From Hyphomonas sp. L-53-1-40 (GTDB taxonomy: Bacteria > Pseudomonadota > Alphaproteobacteria > Caulobacterales > Hyphomonadaceae), in NCBI RefSeq assembly GCF_000682775.1, contig NZ_AWFI01000019.1, positions 89,411-153,410 on the forward strand: a stretch of 64,000 bases of DNA, read 5' to 3'. The stretch's first letter is position 1. Each line of letters begins with the position of its first letter. This document shows positions 1 to 7,684 of this stretch, one piece after another. The notes beneath the pieces were generated by a model. The model ran no database searches. It was not told the origin of the DNA and saw only the letters and a program-made list of their open reading frames with translations. The position numbers and the translations under genes are program-made.

Positions 1-1046
1 ACTTCATCATAGCCGAAATCCGAAATCTGGCCTGCAAAGCTGCCGAGCTTTTCCGCCAGCGCCGCGAAAGGCTTGATGCGGGGAGCTTCCTCGGCCGTGA
101 TCGACGGCATGTTGAGAGCGTTGGTCACTGCGCCGGAGAGCAGATAGTCCGACATCTGTTCGGCGACCTGCAGGGCGACGTTCTCCTGTGCCTCGGCCGT
201 TGCCGCGCCAAGGTGCGGCGTAGCGATGAAGTTCTTCGTGCTGAACAGAACATTGTCTTTGGCGGGCTCTACTGCGAACACGTCAAAGGCAGCGGCCTGG
301 ATATGCCCGCTTTCGAGCAGGTCTTTCACGGCTTCCTCGTCGACAAGGCCGCCGCGTGCACAGTTGACCAGGATCAGGCCCTTCTTTGTCTTCTCCAGCG
401 CTTCGCGGGAGAGAACATTCTTGGTCTGCTCCGTCAGCGGAACGTGCAGTGTGATGACGTCTGCGCGGGTGAGGAGGTCTTCGAGTTCAACCTTTTCTAC
501 CCCCAGTTCCACAGCGCGTTCGTCGGTCAGGAACGGATCATAGGCAGCGACCTTCATTTTCAGGCCGATGGCGCGCTCGGCAACACGGCTGCCGATATTG
601 CCACAGCCGATCAGGCCGAGCGTCTTGTAGGAAACTTCGGTGCCCATATAGCCGGATTTCGGCCATTTGCCTTCTTGCGTCTCGGCATTCGCCGCAGGGA
701 TCTGGCGGGCGGCGGCGAACATCATGGCGATGGCGTGCTCGGCCGTCGTGATGGCGTTGCCGAAGGGCGTGTTCATCACGACCACGCCCTTGGCGGTGGC
801 GGCCTTGATGTCGATATTGTCGACGCCGATACCGGCCCGGCCGATGACTTTCAAGTTCTTGGCGGCGGCGATGACGTCCGCATTCGGCTTACAGGCCGAG
901 CGGACGACGAGGCCGTCATATTCCGGAATCTCCGCGATCAGTTCTTCCGTGTTCAGACCGGTCTTTGTGATGGTTTCGATGCCACGCGCGTGGAAGATTT
1001 CCACGGCGGCGGGAGAGAGTTTGTCTCCGATGAGGACTTTGGGCAT
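1..1046 (-). CDS. serA: D-3-phosphoglycerate dehydrogenase, 3' end outside window
   Basis: Catalyses the NAD-dependent oxidation of 3-phosphoglycerate to 3-phosphohydroxypyruvate, the first step of serine synthesis. The visible 348 residues start MPKVLIGDK. They carry the nucleotide motif GLIGCGNIG near residue 145, the ARGGLVDE segment and the catalytic-histidine region PHLGAATAEAQ typical of 2-hydroxyacid dehydrogenases. The gene runs off the left edge, so the C-terminal part is not seen; family members of this type are often about 525 residues. The start at 1046 lies 4 bases after the stop of the CdiI-like gene, which suggests one transcript serC-cdiI-serA. Function is confident; full length is inferred. 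Confidence 0.93.
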   Translation of the reverse strand, partial: MPKVLIGDKLSPAAVEIFHARGIETITKTGLNTEELIAEIPEYDGLVVRSACKPNADVIAAAKNLKVIGRAGIGVDNIDIKAATAKGVVVMNTPFGNAITTAEHAIAMMFAAARQIPAANAETQEGKWPKSGYMGTEVSYKTLGLIGCGNIGSRVAERAIGLKMKVAAYDPFLTDERAVELGVEKVELEDLLTRADVITLHVPLTEQTKNVLSREALEKTKKGLILVNCARGGLVDEEAVKDLLESGHIQAAAFDVFAVEPAKDNVLFSTKNFIATPHLGAATAEAQENVALQVAEQMSDYLLSGAVTNALNMPSITAEEAPRIKPFAALAEKLGSFAGQISDFGYDE

Positions 1047-1050
1047 TGGT

Positions 1051-1443
1051 CTAATTTTCTCTTTTCAGTATCTTCAGGAGTCCTGACATGAGTTCGTCAG
1101 GCATAAATTCGGGAATGTCTGCAGCAAGAGCTGCTCTTGCGACGTCTTCAATTTGGCTTCGAAAATTCAGAGCTTCAGGTTCTTCCGCGCAACCGACAAC
1201 GTTCTTCAAAAGATCGCCGGGATACATATCGCCTTCCAGCCAAGGGTCCGACATCAATCGTCCAAGGGCCACGGGAAGCAGATGTTTCAGATGAATCCGC
1301 TGACCGACCAGCAAGCGAACACCTTCGTTAGTGAGCATGGATACATCAGTTTTGACGTACTTCGCACACTTTCGAACAAGCGGGGTCGCATCCGACTCGG
1401 GATCGGGCCAGCGTGAGCCAGAAAGCTCTTCGAGCGTTGCCAT
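1051..1443 (-). CDS. CdiI-like contact-dependent inhibition immunity protein
   Basis: A 130-residue soluble protein beginning MATLEELSGSRW. The pattern LEEL-x-G-x-x-W, then L(V/I)GQ-x-I-x-L-x-x-L-(L/V)P-x-AL, then EGD-x-YPGDLL matches what I know of the CdiI_3 immunity family. The start at 1443 was chosen over an upstream in-frame start at 1491 because GAGGA lies just ahead of it and homology begins there. It sits 10 bases after serC and 4 bases before serA, so it is embedded in a serine operon. No CdiA toxin or CdiB gene is visible. Neutralising a CDI toxin is inferred from family resemblance; in this setting it could be an orphan immunity gene or a domesticated protein. Confidence 0.72.
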   Translation of the reverse strand: MATLEELSGSRWPDPESDATPLVRKCAKYVKTDVSMLTNEGVRLLVGQRIHLKHLLPVALGRLMSDPWLEGDMYPGDLLKNVVGCAEEPEALNFRSQIEDVARAALAADIPEFMPDELMSGLLKILKREN

Positions 1444-1453
1444 TGGGTAATCC

Positions 1454-2617
1454 TCAGAGTGTTGCAGCTTCCTGGGCGAAGGCCCAGTCAAGCCAGGGCG
1501 TCAGCTTGGCGACGTCGGATGGCTCAACCGAGCCGCCACACCAGATGCGCAGTCCCGGAGGGGCCTTGGCGTATCCAGCCGCGTCAAAGCAGGCATTCTC
1601 GGCTTCGAGCCGTTTCATCATCGTCTTTACGAAGGCGCGCTGGGCGTCCTCATCCAGGTTGGCCACGCGGGGATCGACTATCTTGAAGGTTACGCCCGTA
1701 TTGGAGCGGACATCCGCATCCGGACAAAGGAAGTCGACCCAGTCTGTCTTGGCGACCCAGTCCGTGAGATGCGCAAGGCTCTCGTCGGAGCGGGCCTTCA
1801 TGCCCTTCCAGCCGCCGAGGCTTTCGCACCAGTCGAGCGCCTGCAGATAGTCTTCCACGCACAGCATGCTTGGCGTGTTGATCGTGGCGCCTGCGAAGAG
1901 GTCCTCGTTCAGCTTGCCGCCTTTGGTCATGCGGAACAGCTTCGGCAGGGCGCGATCCGGCGTATAGGTTTCGAGACGGCGGACGGCGTTCGGTGACAGA
2001 ATCAGCATGCCGTGGGCCGCTTCCCCGCCAAGGCATTTCTGCCAGGAATAGGTCACGACATCGAGCTTGGCCCATTCAATGTCCTGCGCGAAGGCGGCAG
2101 AGGTCGCGTCGCAGATCACGACACGGTCCGGGTTCGGCTTGATCCAGTCTGCATTCGGCACGCGCACACCAGAGGTCGTGCCGTTCCAGGTGAAAATGAT
2201 GTCCGCATCATCGCGCGCCTTGGAGAAATCCGGCAGCTCGCCATAGTCGGCGCCGTATGTCTCACACTCAGGCAGCTTCAATTGCTTGGTGGCATCGGTG
2301 ACCCAGTCCTGGCCGAAGCTTTCCCAGGCGAACACGTCCACGGGCTTTGCGCCCAGCATGGACCACATGCACATCTCGACGGCACCGGTATCGGACGCAG
2401 GCACAATGGCCACGCGATAATCGTCCGGAATACCGAGAATGGCTTTCGACCGGTCAATCGCGGCTTTCAGCTTCTTCTTCGCATCACCGGAACGGTGCGA
2501 GCGGCCAAGAGCGGCGGTTTCAAGTTTTTCGAGGGAAAATCCGGGACGCTTTGCAGTCGGACCGGAAGAAAAGTGCGGGCATGCTGGCAGCACGCCGGGT
2601 TTGGCGACATTCGTCAT
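1454..2617 (-). CDS. serC: Phosphoserine aminotransferase
   Basis: A PLP enzyme of 387 residues that converts 3-phosphohydroxypyruvate to phosphoserine with glutamate as amino donor. The N-terminus has the FSSGP segment of phosphoserine aminotransferases, and the PLP lysine is in SWQKCLGGEA. The length fits the alphaproteobacterial type. It is the first gene of a tight serC-cdiI-serA run, so two serine-pathway enzymes are co-transcribed with an unrelated immunity-type gene. The start is ATG at 2617, preceded by a GGAG-type ribosome binding site next to a small hairpin (see the leader entry). Confidence 0.95.
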   Translation of the reverse strand: MTNVAKPGVLPACPHFSSGPTAKRPGFSLEKLETAALGRSHRSGDAKKKLKAAIDRSKAILGIPDDYRVAIVPASDTGAVEMCMWSMLGAKPVDVFAWESFGQDWVTDATKQLKLPECETYGADYGELPDFSKARDDADIIFTWNGTTSGVRVPNADWIKPNPDRVVICDATSAAFAQDIEWAKLDVVTYSWQKCLGGEAAHGMLILSPNAVRRLETYTPDRALPKLFRMTKGGKLNEDLFAGATINTPSMLCVEDYLQALDWCESLGGWKGMKARSDESLAHLTDWVAKTDWVDFLCPDADVRSNTGVTFKIVDPRVANLDEDAQRAFVKTMMKRLEAENACFDAAGYAKAPPGLRIWCGGSVEPSDVAKLTPWLDWAFAQEAATL

Positions 2618-2619
2618 CT

Positions 2620-2685
2620 GTTTTTACTCCTATCCTCACAGATAGGCTGGGCACCGTTGGGGGCGCCTGGCCCGCCGCGTCTGTC
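2620..2685 (-). promoter_or_regulatory. Candidate serC leader RNA (two hairpins)
   Basis: Read on the minus strand, the serC leader can form two consecutive hairpins. The first is GGCGCC, loop CCCAAC, GGTGCC. The second is CCTATC, loop TGTGAG, GATAGG, and the GGAG ribosome binding site overlaps its 3' arm. Alphaproteobacteria are known to carry a conserved 'serC motif' RNA in this position. I infer a match from position and two-hairpin layout only and could not compare with the consensus. Confidence 0.4.
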
Positions 2686-2753
2686 TCACATTTCCATGGG
2701 ACGCGCAAATGACATTATTGCGTCTGGTGTAGCGGGGTGCTTCACTTCGGCTC

Positions 2754-3590
2754 ATGACCCTCACCATTCACCGCCTGTCGGGCACTCTGGGTGCCGAAAT
2801 CCATGGAGCAAACCTGCTCGCTGGGCTGTCCAATGCCGATTTCGATGAGATCCATCAGGCTTTCCTGGATCACAAGGTGATTGTTCTGCGCGGCCAGCAC
2901 GGTTTGTCGCCAGACCAGCAGAAGGATTTTGCCCGCCGCTTCGGCACGCTGAACATTCACCCCTATGTGAAGGGGATGGATGACCATCCGGAACTCATGG
3001 AGATCATCAAGGAGCCGGACGAGAAAACCAATTTCGGTGGCGGCTGGCATTCCGACATGAGCTTCCTTGAGGAGCCAGCGCTCGGCTCGGTCCTGCACGC
3101 CATCGACGTGCCGCCCTATGGTGGGGACACATTATTCGCTGACCAGCAGGCCGCCTATGATCGGCTGTCCGATGGGCTGAAGGCCACGCTGCAAGGTATG
3201 ACCGCCATCCATACGGCCAGCAAGGAATACGGCGCGGATGGCTATTCCGCTGCCGTGCGCCAGTCGATGGACGCCAAAGCCGCGCCCGATGCGCCGGAAT
3301 ACGAACACCCCGTTATCCGCACGCATCCGGAAACGGGACGCAAGGGCCTGTTCATCAACCCGGCTTTCACGCTGCGCTTTGCCGGCTGGAGCCGGAAGGA
3401 AAGCCGGCCGCTGCTCAACTATCTGTTCGACCTGTCACGGGAAGAGCGCAATACGTGCCGCGTGCGCTGGCAGGAGGGCGACGTGACCATGTGGGACAAT
3501 CGCTGTGTCTGGCATTATGCGCTGAATGATTATCACGGCCATCGCCGTCATATGCGCCGGGCGACGATCAATGGTGACAAGCCGCGCTAG
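2754..3590 (+). CDS. TauD/TfdA-family Fe(II)/2-oxoglutarate dioxygenase
   Basis: A 278-residue non-heme iron dioxygenase that uses 2-oxoglutarate and oxygen. The iron ligands are recognisable: the H-x-D pair in GWHSDMSF near residue 100 and the distal histidine near the C-terminus in the RRHMRRATI region, followed by the arginine that binds 2-oxoglutarate. The family oxidises taurine, alkyl sulfates, 2,4-D and other substrates; the substrate cannot be told here. No sulfonate transporter genes are adjacent. It is convergent with the YhhN gene, and the two stop codons share the bases CTAG at 3587-3590. Confidence 0.85.
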   Translation: MTLTIHRLSGTLGAEIHGANLLAGLSNADFDEIHQAFLDHKVIVLRGQHGLSPDQQKDFARRFGTLNIHPYVKGMDDHPELMEIIKEPDEKTNFGGGWHSDMSFLEEPALGSVLHAIDVPPYGGDTLFADQQAAYDRLSDGLKATLQGMTAIHTASKEYGADGYSAAVRQSMDAKAAPDAPEYEHPVIRTHPETGRKGLFINPAFTLRFAGWSRKESRPLLNYLFDLSREERNTCRVRWQEGDVTMWDNRCVWHYALNDYHGHRRHMRRATINGDKPR

Positions 3591-4240
3591 GCGAGGTTGC
3601 TGAGCACGCCCCAGGCGATCAGGGCCTGACCGCCATAATAGAGAAACCAGAGCGCGATAGAGGGCAGGGCGGGTTTCGGCGCGTCCGCTGGCCTGACAAA
3701 TAATTGAAACGACAGGATCACATCTGACGCGATGAACATGAGCGCGCCCAGCAGGACAAGAAGATAAGCGGGCTCGAGCCTCAGGGCGGCAGCGCCCATC
3801 ATCAGGATGATGCCGCCATATCCGATCACCGGCAGGCGCATGTCCTTTGTGACCCACGGCGCCAGCCAGCGAATGAAAACAACCCCGCAGGCGATCAGGC
3901 CAATCTGTGCTGCGAGGATCAACAGGGTCCGGTCGGCCTGGGGCAGCGCCCAGAACAGGGCGATATAGGCGACATGCGCGGCAAAGAACGCGCCCATGCC
4001 AGGCAGAAGGAATTTGTCATTTTCGTCGGCCTCAAGGAAGAAATCACCAAGAGAACTGAGGGCCAGCCCGGCCACCAGCAGGACTGGGCCGCCCAGCAAA
4101 TATGCCCACAGCGCCAGCAGGGCGGTGGAGCCGGTTTTCACGATCAGCTTGAGCAGGTTGTGCGGTCGCCAGCAGAAGGCCGTGCCGTACAGGACGCCGA
4201 GGACCATCGATGTGAGCAGGACGCCAGTTGGAAGTGTCAC
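3587..4240 (-). CDS. YhhN/TMEM86-family membrane protein (lysoplasmalogenase-like)
   Basis: A 217-residue integral membrane protein with about eight hydrophobic segments. It contains the family signature SSLGDFFLE near residue 65, with conserved acidic residues in the membrane. Animal TMEM86 relatives hydrolyse lysoplasmalogen; the bacterial role is not established, so only the family is assigned. The start is GTG at 4240, 4 bases after the DUF1232 gene ends, and the two probably share a transcript. Confidence 0.8.
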   Translation of the reverse strand: MTLPTGVLLTSMVLGVLYGTAFCWRPHNLLKLIVKTGSTALLALWAYLLGGPVLLVAGLALSSLGDFFLEADENDKFLLPGMGAFFAAHVAYIALFWALPQADRTLLILAAQIGLIACGVVFIRWLAPWVTKDMRLPVIGYGGIILMMGAAALRLEPAYLLVLLGALMFIASDVILSFQLFVRPADAPKPALPSIALWFLYYGGQALIAWGVLSNLA

Positions 4241-4244
4241 CGGA

Positions 4245-4646
4245 TCAGTCTGCGCGCTTGACCGGTTCCGGCAGGCGAAGCAGGCGTCGCGCCATGCCGC
4301 GATGCACGTCTTTCACATGCATGCCGACAATACCCAGTGCCGTGGCCAGCACGGTTGCGTCATCTGTAAAACCGAGCCCGGCCAGGAAATCCGGCAGCAA
4401 GTCGATCGGCATCACGAAATAGGCGGCTGCGGCAAACAGAACGCCTTTTGCCTTCAACGGTGTATTCGGATCGCGCGCGGCGAAATAAGCTGCCGCAAGG
4501 TCATCCGCGAACGGTATCTTTCCCGCAACGCGCAGCAGCTTGGGCACGAGCCCTCTCGTGTCGCGTTCAAGGCGCTCGACCGATTGCGGTGTGAACCGTC
4601 CATCGGCGTCCTCGACCATGTTGATAATTTCCGCTGCGTCAGACAT
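4245..4646 (-). CDS. YkvA-family DUF1232 protein
   Basis: A 133-residue protein with the DUF1232 core: a segment reading PLKAKGVLFAAAAYFVMPID, then LLPDFLAGLGFTDDA. The core motif Y-x-(I/V)-x-P-(I/L)-D-L-(L/I)-PD is complete. DUF1232 proteins are small and membrane-associated with unknown function. It is the first gene of a pair with the YhhN homologue and is divergent from the SDR gene at 4712. There is no extra N- or C-terminal domain. Confidence 0.82.
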   Translation of the reverse strand: MSDAAEIINMVEDADGRFTPQSVERLERDTRGLVPKLLRVAGKIPFADDLAAAYFAARDPNTPLKAKGVLFAAAAYFVMPIDLLPDFLAGLGFTDDATVLATALGIVGMHVKDVHRGMARRLLRLPEPVKRAD

Positions 4647-4711
4647 TGCGAACTCCTGTCAGCACTATAGACCAGCAGTGTATCAACAAAAACAAGGGAG
4701 GGCAGCAGCCC

Positions 4712-5491
4712 ATGGAACTGAACTCGAATATCTCTGCCGTTATTACAGGTGGCGCATCCGGCCTTGGTGCTGCAACCGCCCGTAAGCTGGCATCGCAGGG
4801 CGTGAAAGTCGCTCTTTTCGATCTGAATGAGGAGAAGGGCGAAGCTCTCGCCAAGGAACTCGGCGGCGTTTTCTGCAAGGTGAACGTGACTGACGAAGAG
4901 TCTGTGGATGCCGGTTTTGCAAAATCCCGCGCTGCTATTGGCCAGGAACGCATCCTCGTCAATTGCGCCGGTACGGGCAATGCCATCAAGACGGCCAGCC
5001 GTAATCGGGAAACAGGTGAGATCACCCATTTCCCGCTCGACAAGTTCAACATGATTATCCAGATCAACCTTGTCGGCACCTTCCGCTGCATTGCAAAGTC
5101 TGCGGCCGGTATGATGACGCTGGATCCGATCGACGGTGAGCGCGGCGCAATCGTGAACACGGCGTCTGTTGCTGCTGAAGACGGTCAGATGGGCCAGGCA
5201 TCCTACTCCGCCTCCAAGGGCGGTGTTGTTGGCATGACCCTGCCAATCGCGCGCGACCTTGCTCGCGAACTGATCCGCGTCAACACGATCCTGCCGGGTA
5301 TCTTCAACACCCCGCTGATGCAGGGCGCACCTGACAATGTGAAACAGGCGCTTGCCGCTTCGGTGCCAAACCCTGCTCGTCTCGGTAACCCGGACGAATA
5401 TGCGTCACTCGCATGTGAGATGCTCAGCAATGGCTACTTCAATGGCGAAGACGTTCGCCTCGACGGTGCCATTCGCATGGCTCCGCGCTGA
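4712..5491 (+). CDS. SDR dehydrogenase, 3-hydroxyacyl-CoA dehydrogenase type II-like
   Basis: A classical short-chain dehydrogenase of 259 residues. It has the cofactor motif GGASGLG near residue 14, the catalytic serine in VNTASVAA and the Y-S-A-S-K pair, and an acidic residue (FDLNEE) suggesting NAD rather than NADP. The end reads RVNTILPGIFNTPLM, close to HSD17B10-type enzymes that act on 3-hydroxyacyl-CoA or 2-methyl-3-hydroxybutyryl-CoA. The start at 4712 was chosen over an in-frame upstream start because AAGGGAGG precedes it and homology begins there. A clear terminator follows at 5521. Confidence 0.85.
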   Translation: MELNSNISAVITGGASGLGAATARKLASQGVKVALFDLNEEKGEALAKELGGVFCKVNVTDEESVDAGFAKSRAAIGQERILVNCAGTGNAIKTASRNRETGEITHFPLDKFNMIIQINLVGTFRCIAKSAAGMMTLDPIDGERGAIVNTASVAAEDGQMGQASYSASKGGVVGMTLPIARDLARELIRVNTILPGIFNTPLMQGAPDNVKQALAASVPNPARLGNPDEYASLACEMLSNGYFNGEDVRLDGAIRMAPR

Positions 5492-5520
5492 TCGGCTCAC
5501 GCCGTCTCAGCACGCTTCAA

Positions 5521-5555
5521 AGGCCCGCTCCCGGTTCTCGGGGGCGGGCCTCTTT
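5521..5555 (+). terminator. Intrinsic terminator after the SDR gene
   Basis: A GC-rich stem, GGCCCGC pairing with GCGGGCC and a further CCCG/CGGG extension inside it, is followed by TCTTT. It lies 30 bases after the SDR stop and between convergent genes. Confidence 0.8.
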
Positions 5556-5608
5556 AATGGAAGCGGGCTACGAGGACGGAAAGGGAGCCCGGCTCCCGGT
5601 CGTCCCCT

Positions 5609-6370
5609 TTACTGTCCCTTGCGTTGTTTTACGCCTTCCTCGTCAGCAATCGCGCGATCTTCGTCATTGAAGATGATTTCTGCTTCCTCGCCTTTGCCAT
5701 AGGCGCGGGATTTCTTGGCCAGTGCCGACATGGAGTCTCGCATTGAGCCTTGGCCTACCGCCATTGTTTTCGCGGCGGAAACACCAACGGCTTCGGCATC
5801 GTCAAAGCGGGCAAATTCTGCGCCGAGGAAGACGACTTCCCAACCTTTTGCCTCGGCCCTGTCGAGCGCGGCCTTGGCACCATCGCGGGTAAGCTCACGA
5901 GATGAGTTCTCCAGACCGTCCGTCATGATCACGATCACAGCCTTTTCCGGATCGTCAGCCTCGGCCAGCGACACCATCCGGCCAATCGCGTCAAACAGGG
6001 GTGTCATCCCCCGCGGATTGGCTTCCTCATTGGTAACATCCGTCCAGTCTTCGGCACCGACTTTCTCGCGCAAGACATCAAACTGCATGCTCTCCTGAAA
6101 ATCGAAGATGGCGAGCGTCACATCGGTTTTAATGTCGCTACCCTCGATTTCTCCTTCATCGGCCTCGCCGACGCTCGCGGCATAGGCATTCACGGATGTG
6201 AGGGCTTCATCCCAGATGCTGCTCATCGAGCCGGTGCGGTCGAGCAGGATGTAGGAATGCACCGCCCCCGGATCATCGTCCGGCTCCGGTGCGGGTATCT
6301 TGGCGGAGGCTGGCCCCATCAGGGCGATGGCGGCTGCGCCGGCGGCGAGTGTTGTGATGAGCTTTTTCAT
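5609..6370 (-). CDS. Secreted von Willebrand factor A domain protein
   Basis: A 253-residue protein with a cleavable-looking signal peptide (MKKLITTLAAG, ending near PASA). It has a single vWA domain whose metal-site motif reads DRTGSM rather than the usual D-x-S-x-S, then a threonine site in the RGMTPL region and IVIMTDGLENSS. It therefore probably folds and may bind a metal and a protein partner in the periplasm. The start at 6370 was chosen because the signal peptide begins there. No partner (MoxR-type AAA ATPase) is nearby. Function unknown. Confidence 0.8.
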   Translation of the reverse strand: MKKLITTLAAGAAAIALMGPASAKIPAPEPDDDPGAVHSYILLDRTGSMSSIWDEALTSVNAYAASVGEADEGEIEGSDIKTDVTLAIFDFQESMQFDVLREKVGAEDWTDVTNEEANPRGMTPLFDAIGRMVSLAEADDPEKAVIVIMTDGLENSSRELTRDGAKAALDRAEAKGWEVVFLGAEFARFDDAEAVGVSAAKTMAVGQGSMRDSMSALAKKSRAYGKGEEAEIIFNDEDRAIADEEGVKQRKGQ

Positions 6371-6473
6371 GCGTGCGTCCCTGTCCAGAAATCTACATCG
6401 GGCCACCCGGCCTGATGCATGTTAATCTCCGGGCGAAATCGGGCACACATGTGGCATTAACGCGTTGTTAGAA

Positions 6474-6506
6474 AGGAAATCGGGTGCGAACGACTGTCCG
6501 CACCCG
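6474..6506 (-). terminator. Candidate terminator after the desaturase
   Basis: A perfect 8-bp stem (6481-6488 with 6499-6506, CGGGTGCG and CGCACCCG) followed on the minus strand by ATTTCCTTTCT. It lies 60 bases past the desaturase stop. A second perfect 7-bp inverted repeat (AATATGA and TCATATT, 6510-6531) lies immediately before it. Confidence 0.45.
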
Positions 6507-6566
6507 GTGAATATGAGCAGCTGTTCATATTGGCTGCTATAGGCGTAAGATTTCCGAGCTGGAAAT

Positions 6567-7460
6567 TTAGGCGAACTGGGGCGCGATTTTCAGATTCCGC
6601 ACCCACCCGATCTTTTCCATGGCCAGAAGGATCGTGCCATTATAGTCGACAATCCGATTCCAGACGCCGCGACGCGGACGGTGCAGCGCGCTGATGGGCT
6701 GGTCGTGGTGATGGTCGTGGAAGGCTTCGCCGCCTGTCAACAGCGCCATCATATGGTCAGCCCAGATTGGGGTTTTCAGATGGCCCAGCACGTTGATGCC
6801 ATAGACCGTGGCGTGGAACTGAATGGCGCGGCCAATCACAACCGATGCATGGATCAGCGCAGTTAGCAGCAATGAGCCACCAGCGGCCCAGACGATCAGA
6901 TAGATCGCGGCCGGGATCACAAGATGAACGACGAGGCTGATCTCATTATAGAAGCGGTCCATCCACACTACAGCTGGCTGGTTCTTCAACCACATTGCCA
7001 GAGGGCGCTGAGTGTCGCGATGGTCACGCCAAAGGATCCAGCCGACCCAGGCCCAGCGCTTGGACTCGAACGGATTGTGCGGATCACCGGGCTTGTCTGA
7101 AAAGCGATGGTGCTGGGAGTGATAGTTCACCCAGTCCTTCACATTGCCCTGCATGGCAATCACGAGATTGATCATGGTCACGATCTGGCCGGGCATGGCC
7201 AGTTCGCCTGCGCGATGTTGAAGGATGCGGTGAAGCGGCCCGATGCCGGCATTGCAAACGAAGATCGATGCGCCGATCACGGCGATGGCCAGCGGAACGT
7301 ACCACCAATGGAAGGTCAATTGGCTCAGGGCAACGCCAAGCACGATCATGGTGATGAACAGCGCCAGGCCGAGTGCCGGATAGCCGAAGGCTGAAAAGAA
7401 GCTCGCATAATTGAAATTCTTCCACGTCTTGGGAATGGCGAGCGAACGCGGCAGCGTCAT
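6567..7460 (-). CDS. Acyl-CoA/acyl-lipid fatty acid desaturase
   Basis: A 297-residue membrane di-iron desaturase. Three histidine clusters are visible: HRILQHR near residue 75, HSQHH near residue 125, and HDHHHD near residue 250. Between them are pairs of membrane segments as in delta-9 desaturases. It would introduce a double bond into fatty acyl chains and so affect membrane fluidity; the regiospecificity cannot be read. The start at 7460 has AGGAGGAC ahead of it and was preferred over an in-frame start at 7484. It stands alone. Confidence 0.88.
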   Translation of the reverse strand: MTLPRSLAIPKTWKNFNYASFFSAFGYPALGLALFITMIVLGVALSQLTFHWWYVPLAIAVIGASIFVCNAGIGPLHRILQHRAGELAMPGQIVTMINLVIAMQGNVKDWVNYHSQHHRFSDKPGDPHNPFESKRWAWVGWILWRDHRDTQRPLAMWLKNQPAVVWMDRFYNEISLVVHLVIPAAIYLIVWAAGGSLLLTALIHASVVIGRAIQFHATVYGINVLGHLKTPIWADHMMALLTGGEAFHDHHHDQPISALHRPRRGVWNRIVDYNGTILLAMEKIGWVRNLKIAPQFA

Positions 7461-7684
7461 TGAGTGTCCTCCTGAGAGCCTCACATCCTGTGGGCCTTGA
7501 TTTTCCTGAGTGTCCAGCGGACTGAATTAATACAGACTTAAGGCCTCAAAGCTGTTGTCGTAAAGATGGAACCGCATGGTTGACGGGCTTGTGACCGAAA
7601 CGTGCGGTGCAGGGGTGACGAACTGGCTCCTAACCCGCTAGAACACGTCAGGAACATATGCCGGGCTGGTATGGGAGGCGCTGC

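Noticed and set aside
213..1091. An open frame of 292 codons on the plus strand over serA
   Set aside because: The minus strand encodes SerA with complete motifs. The plus-strand translation has no family pattern and simply mirrors the GC-rich codons.
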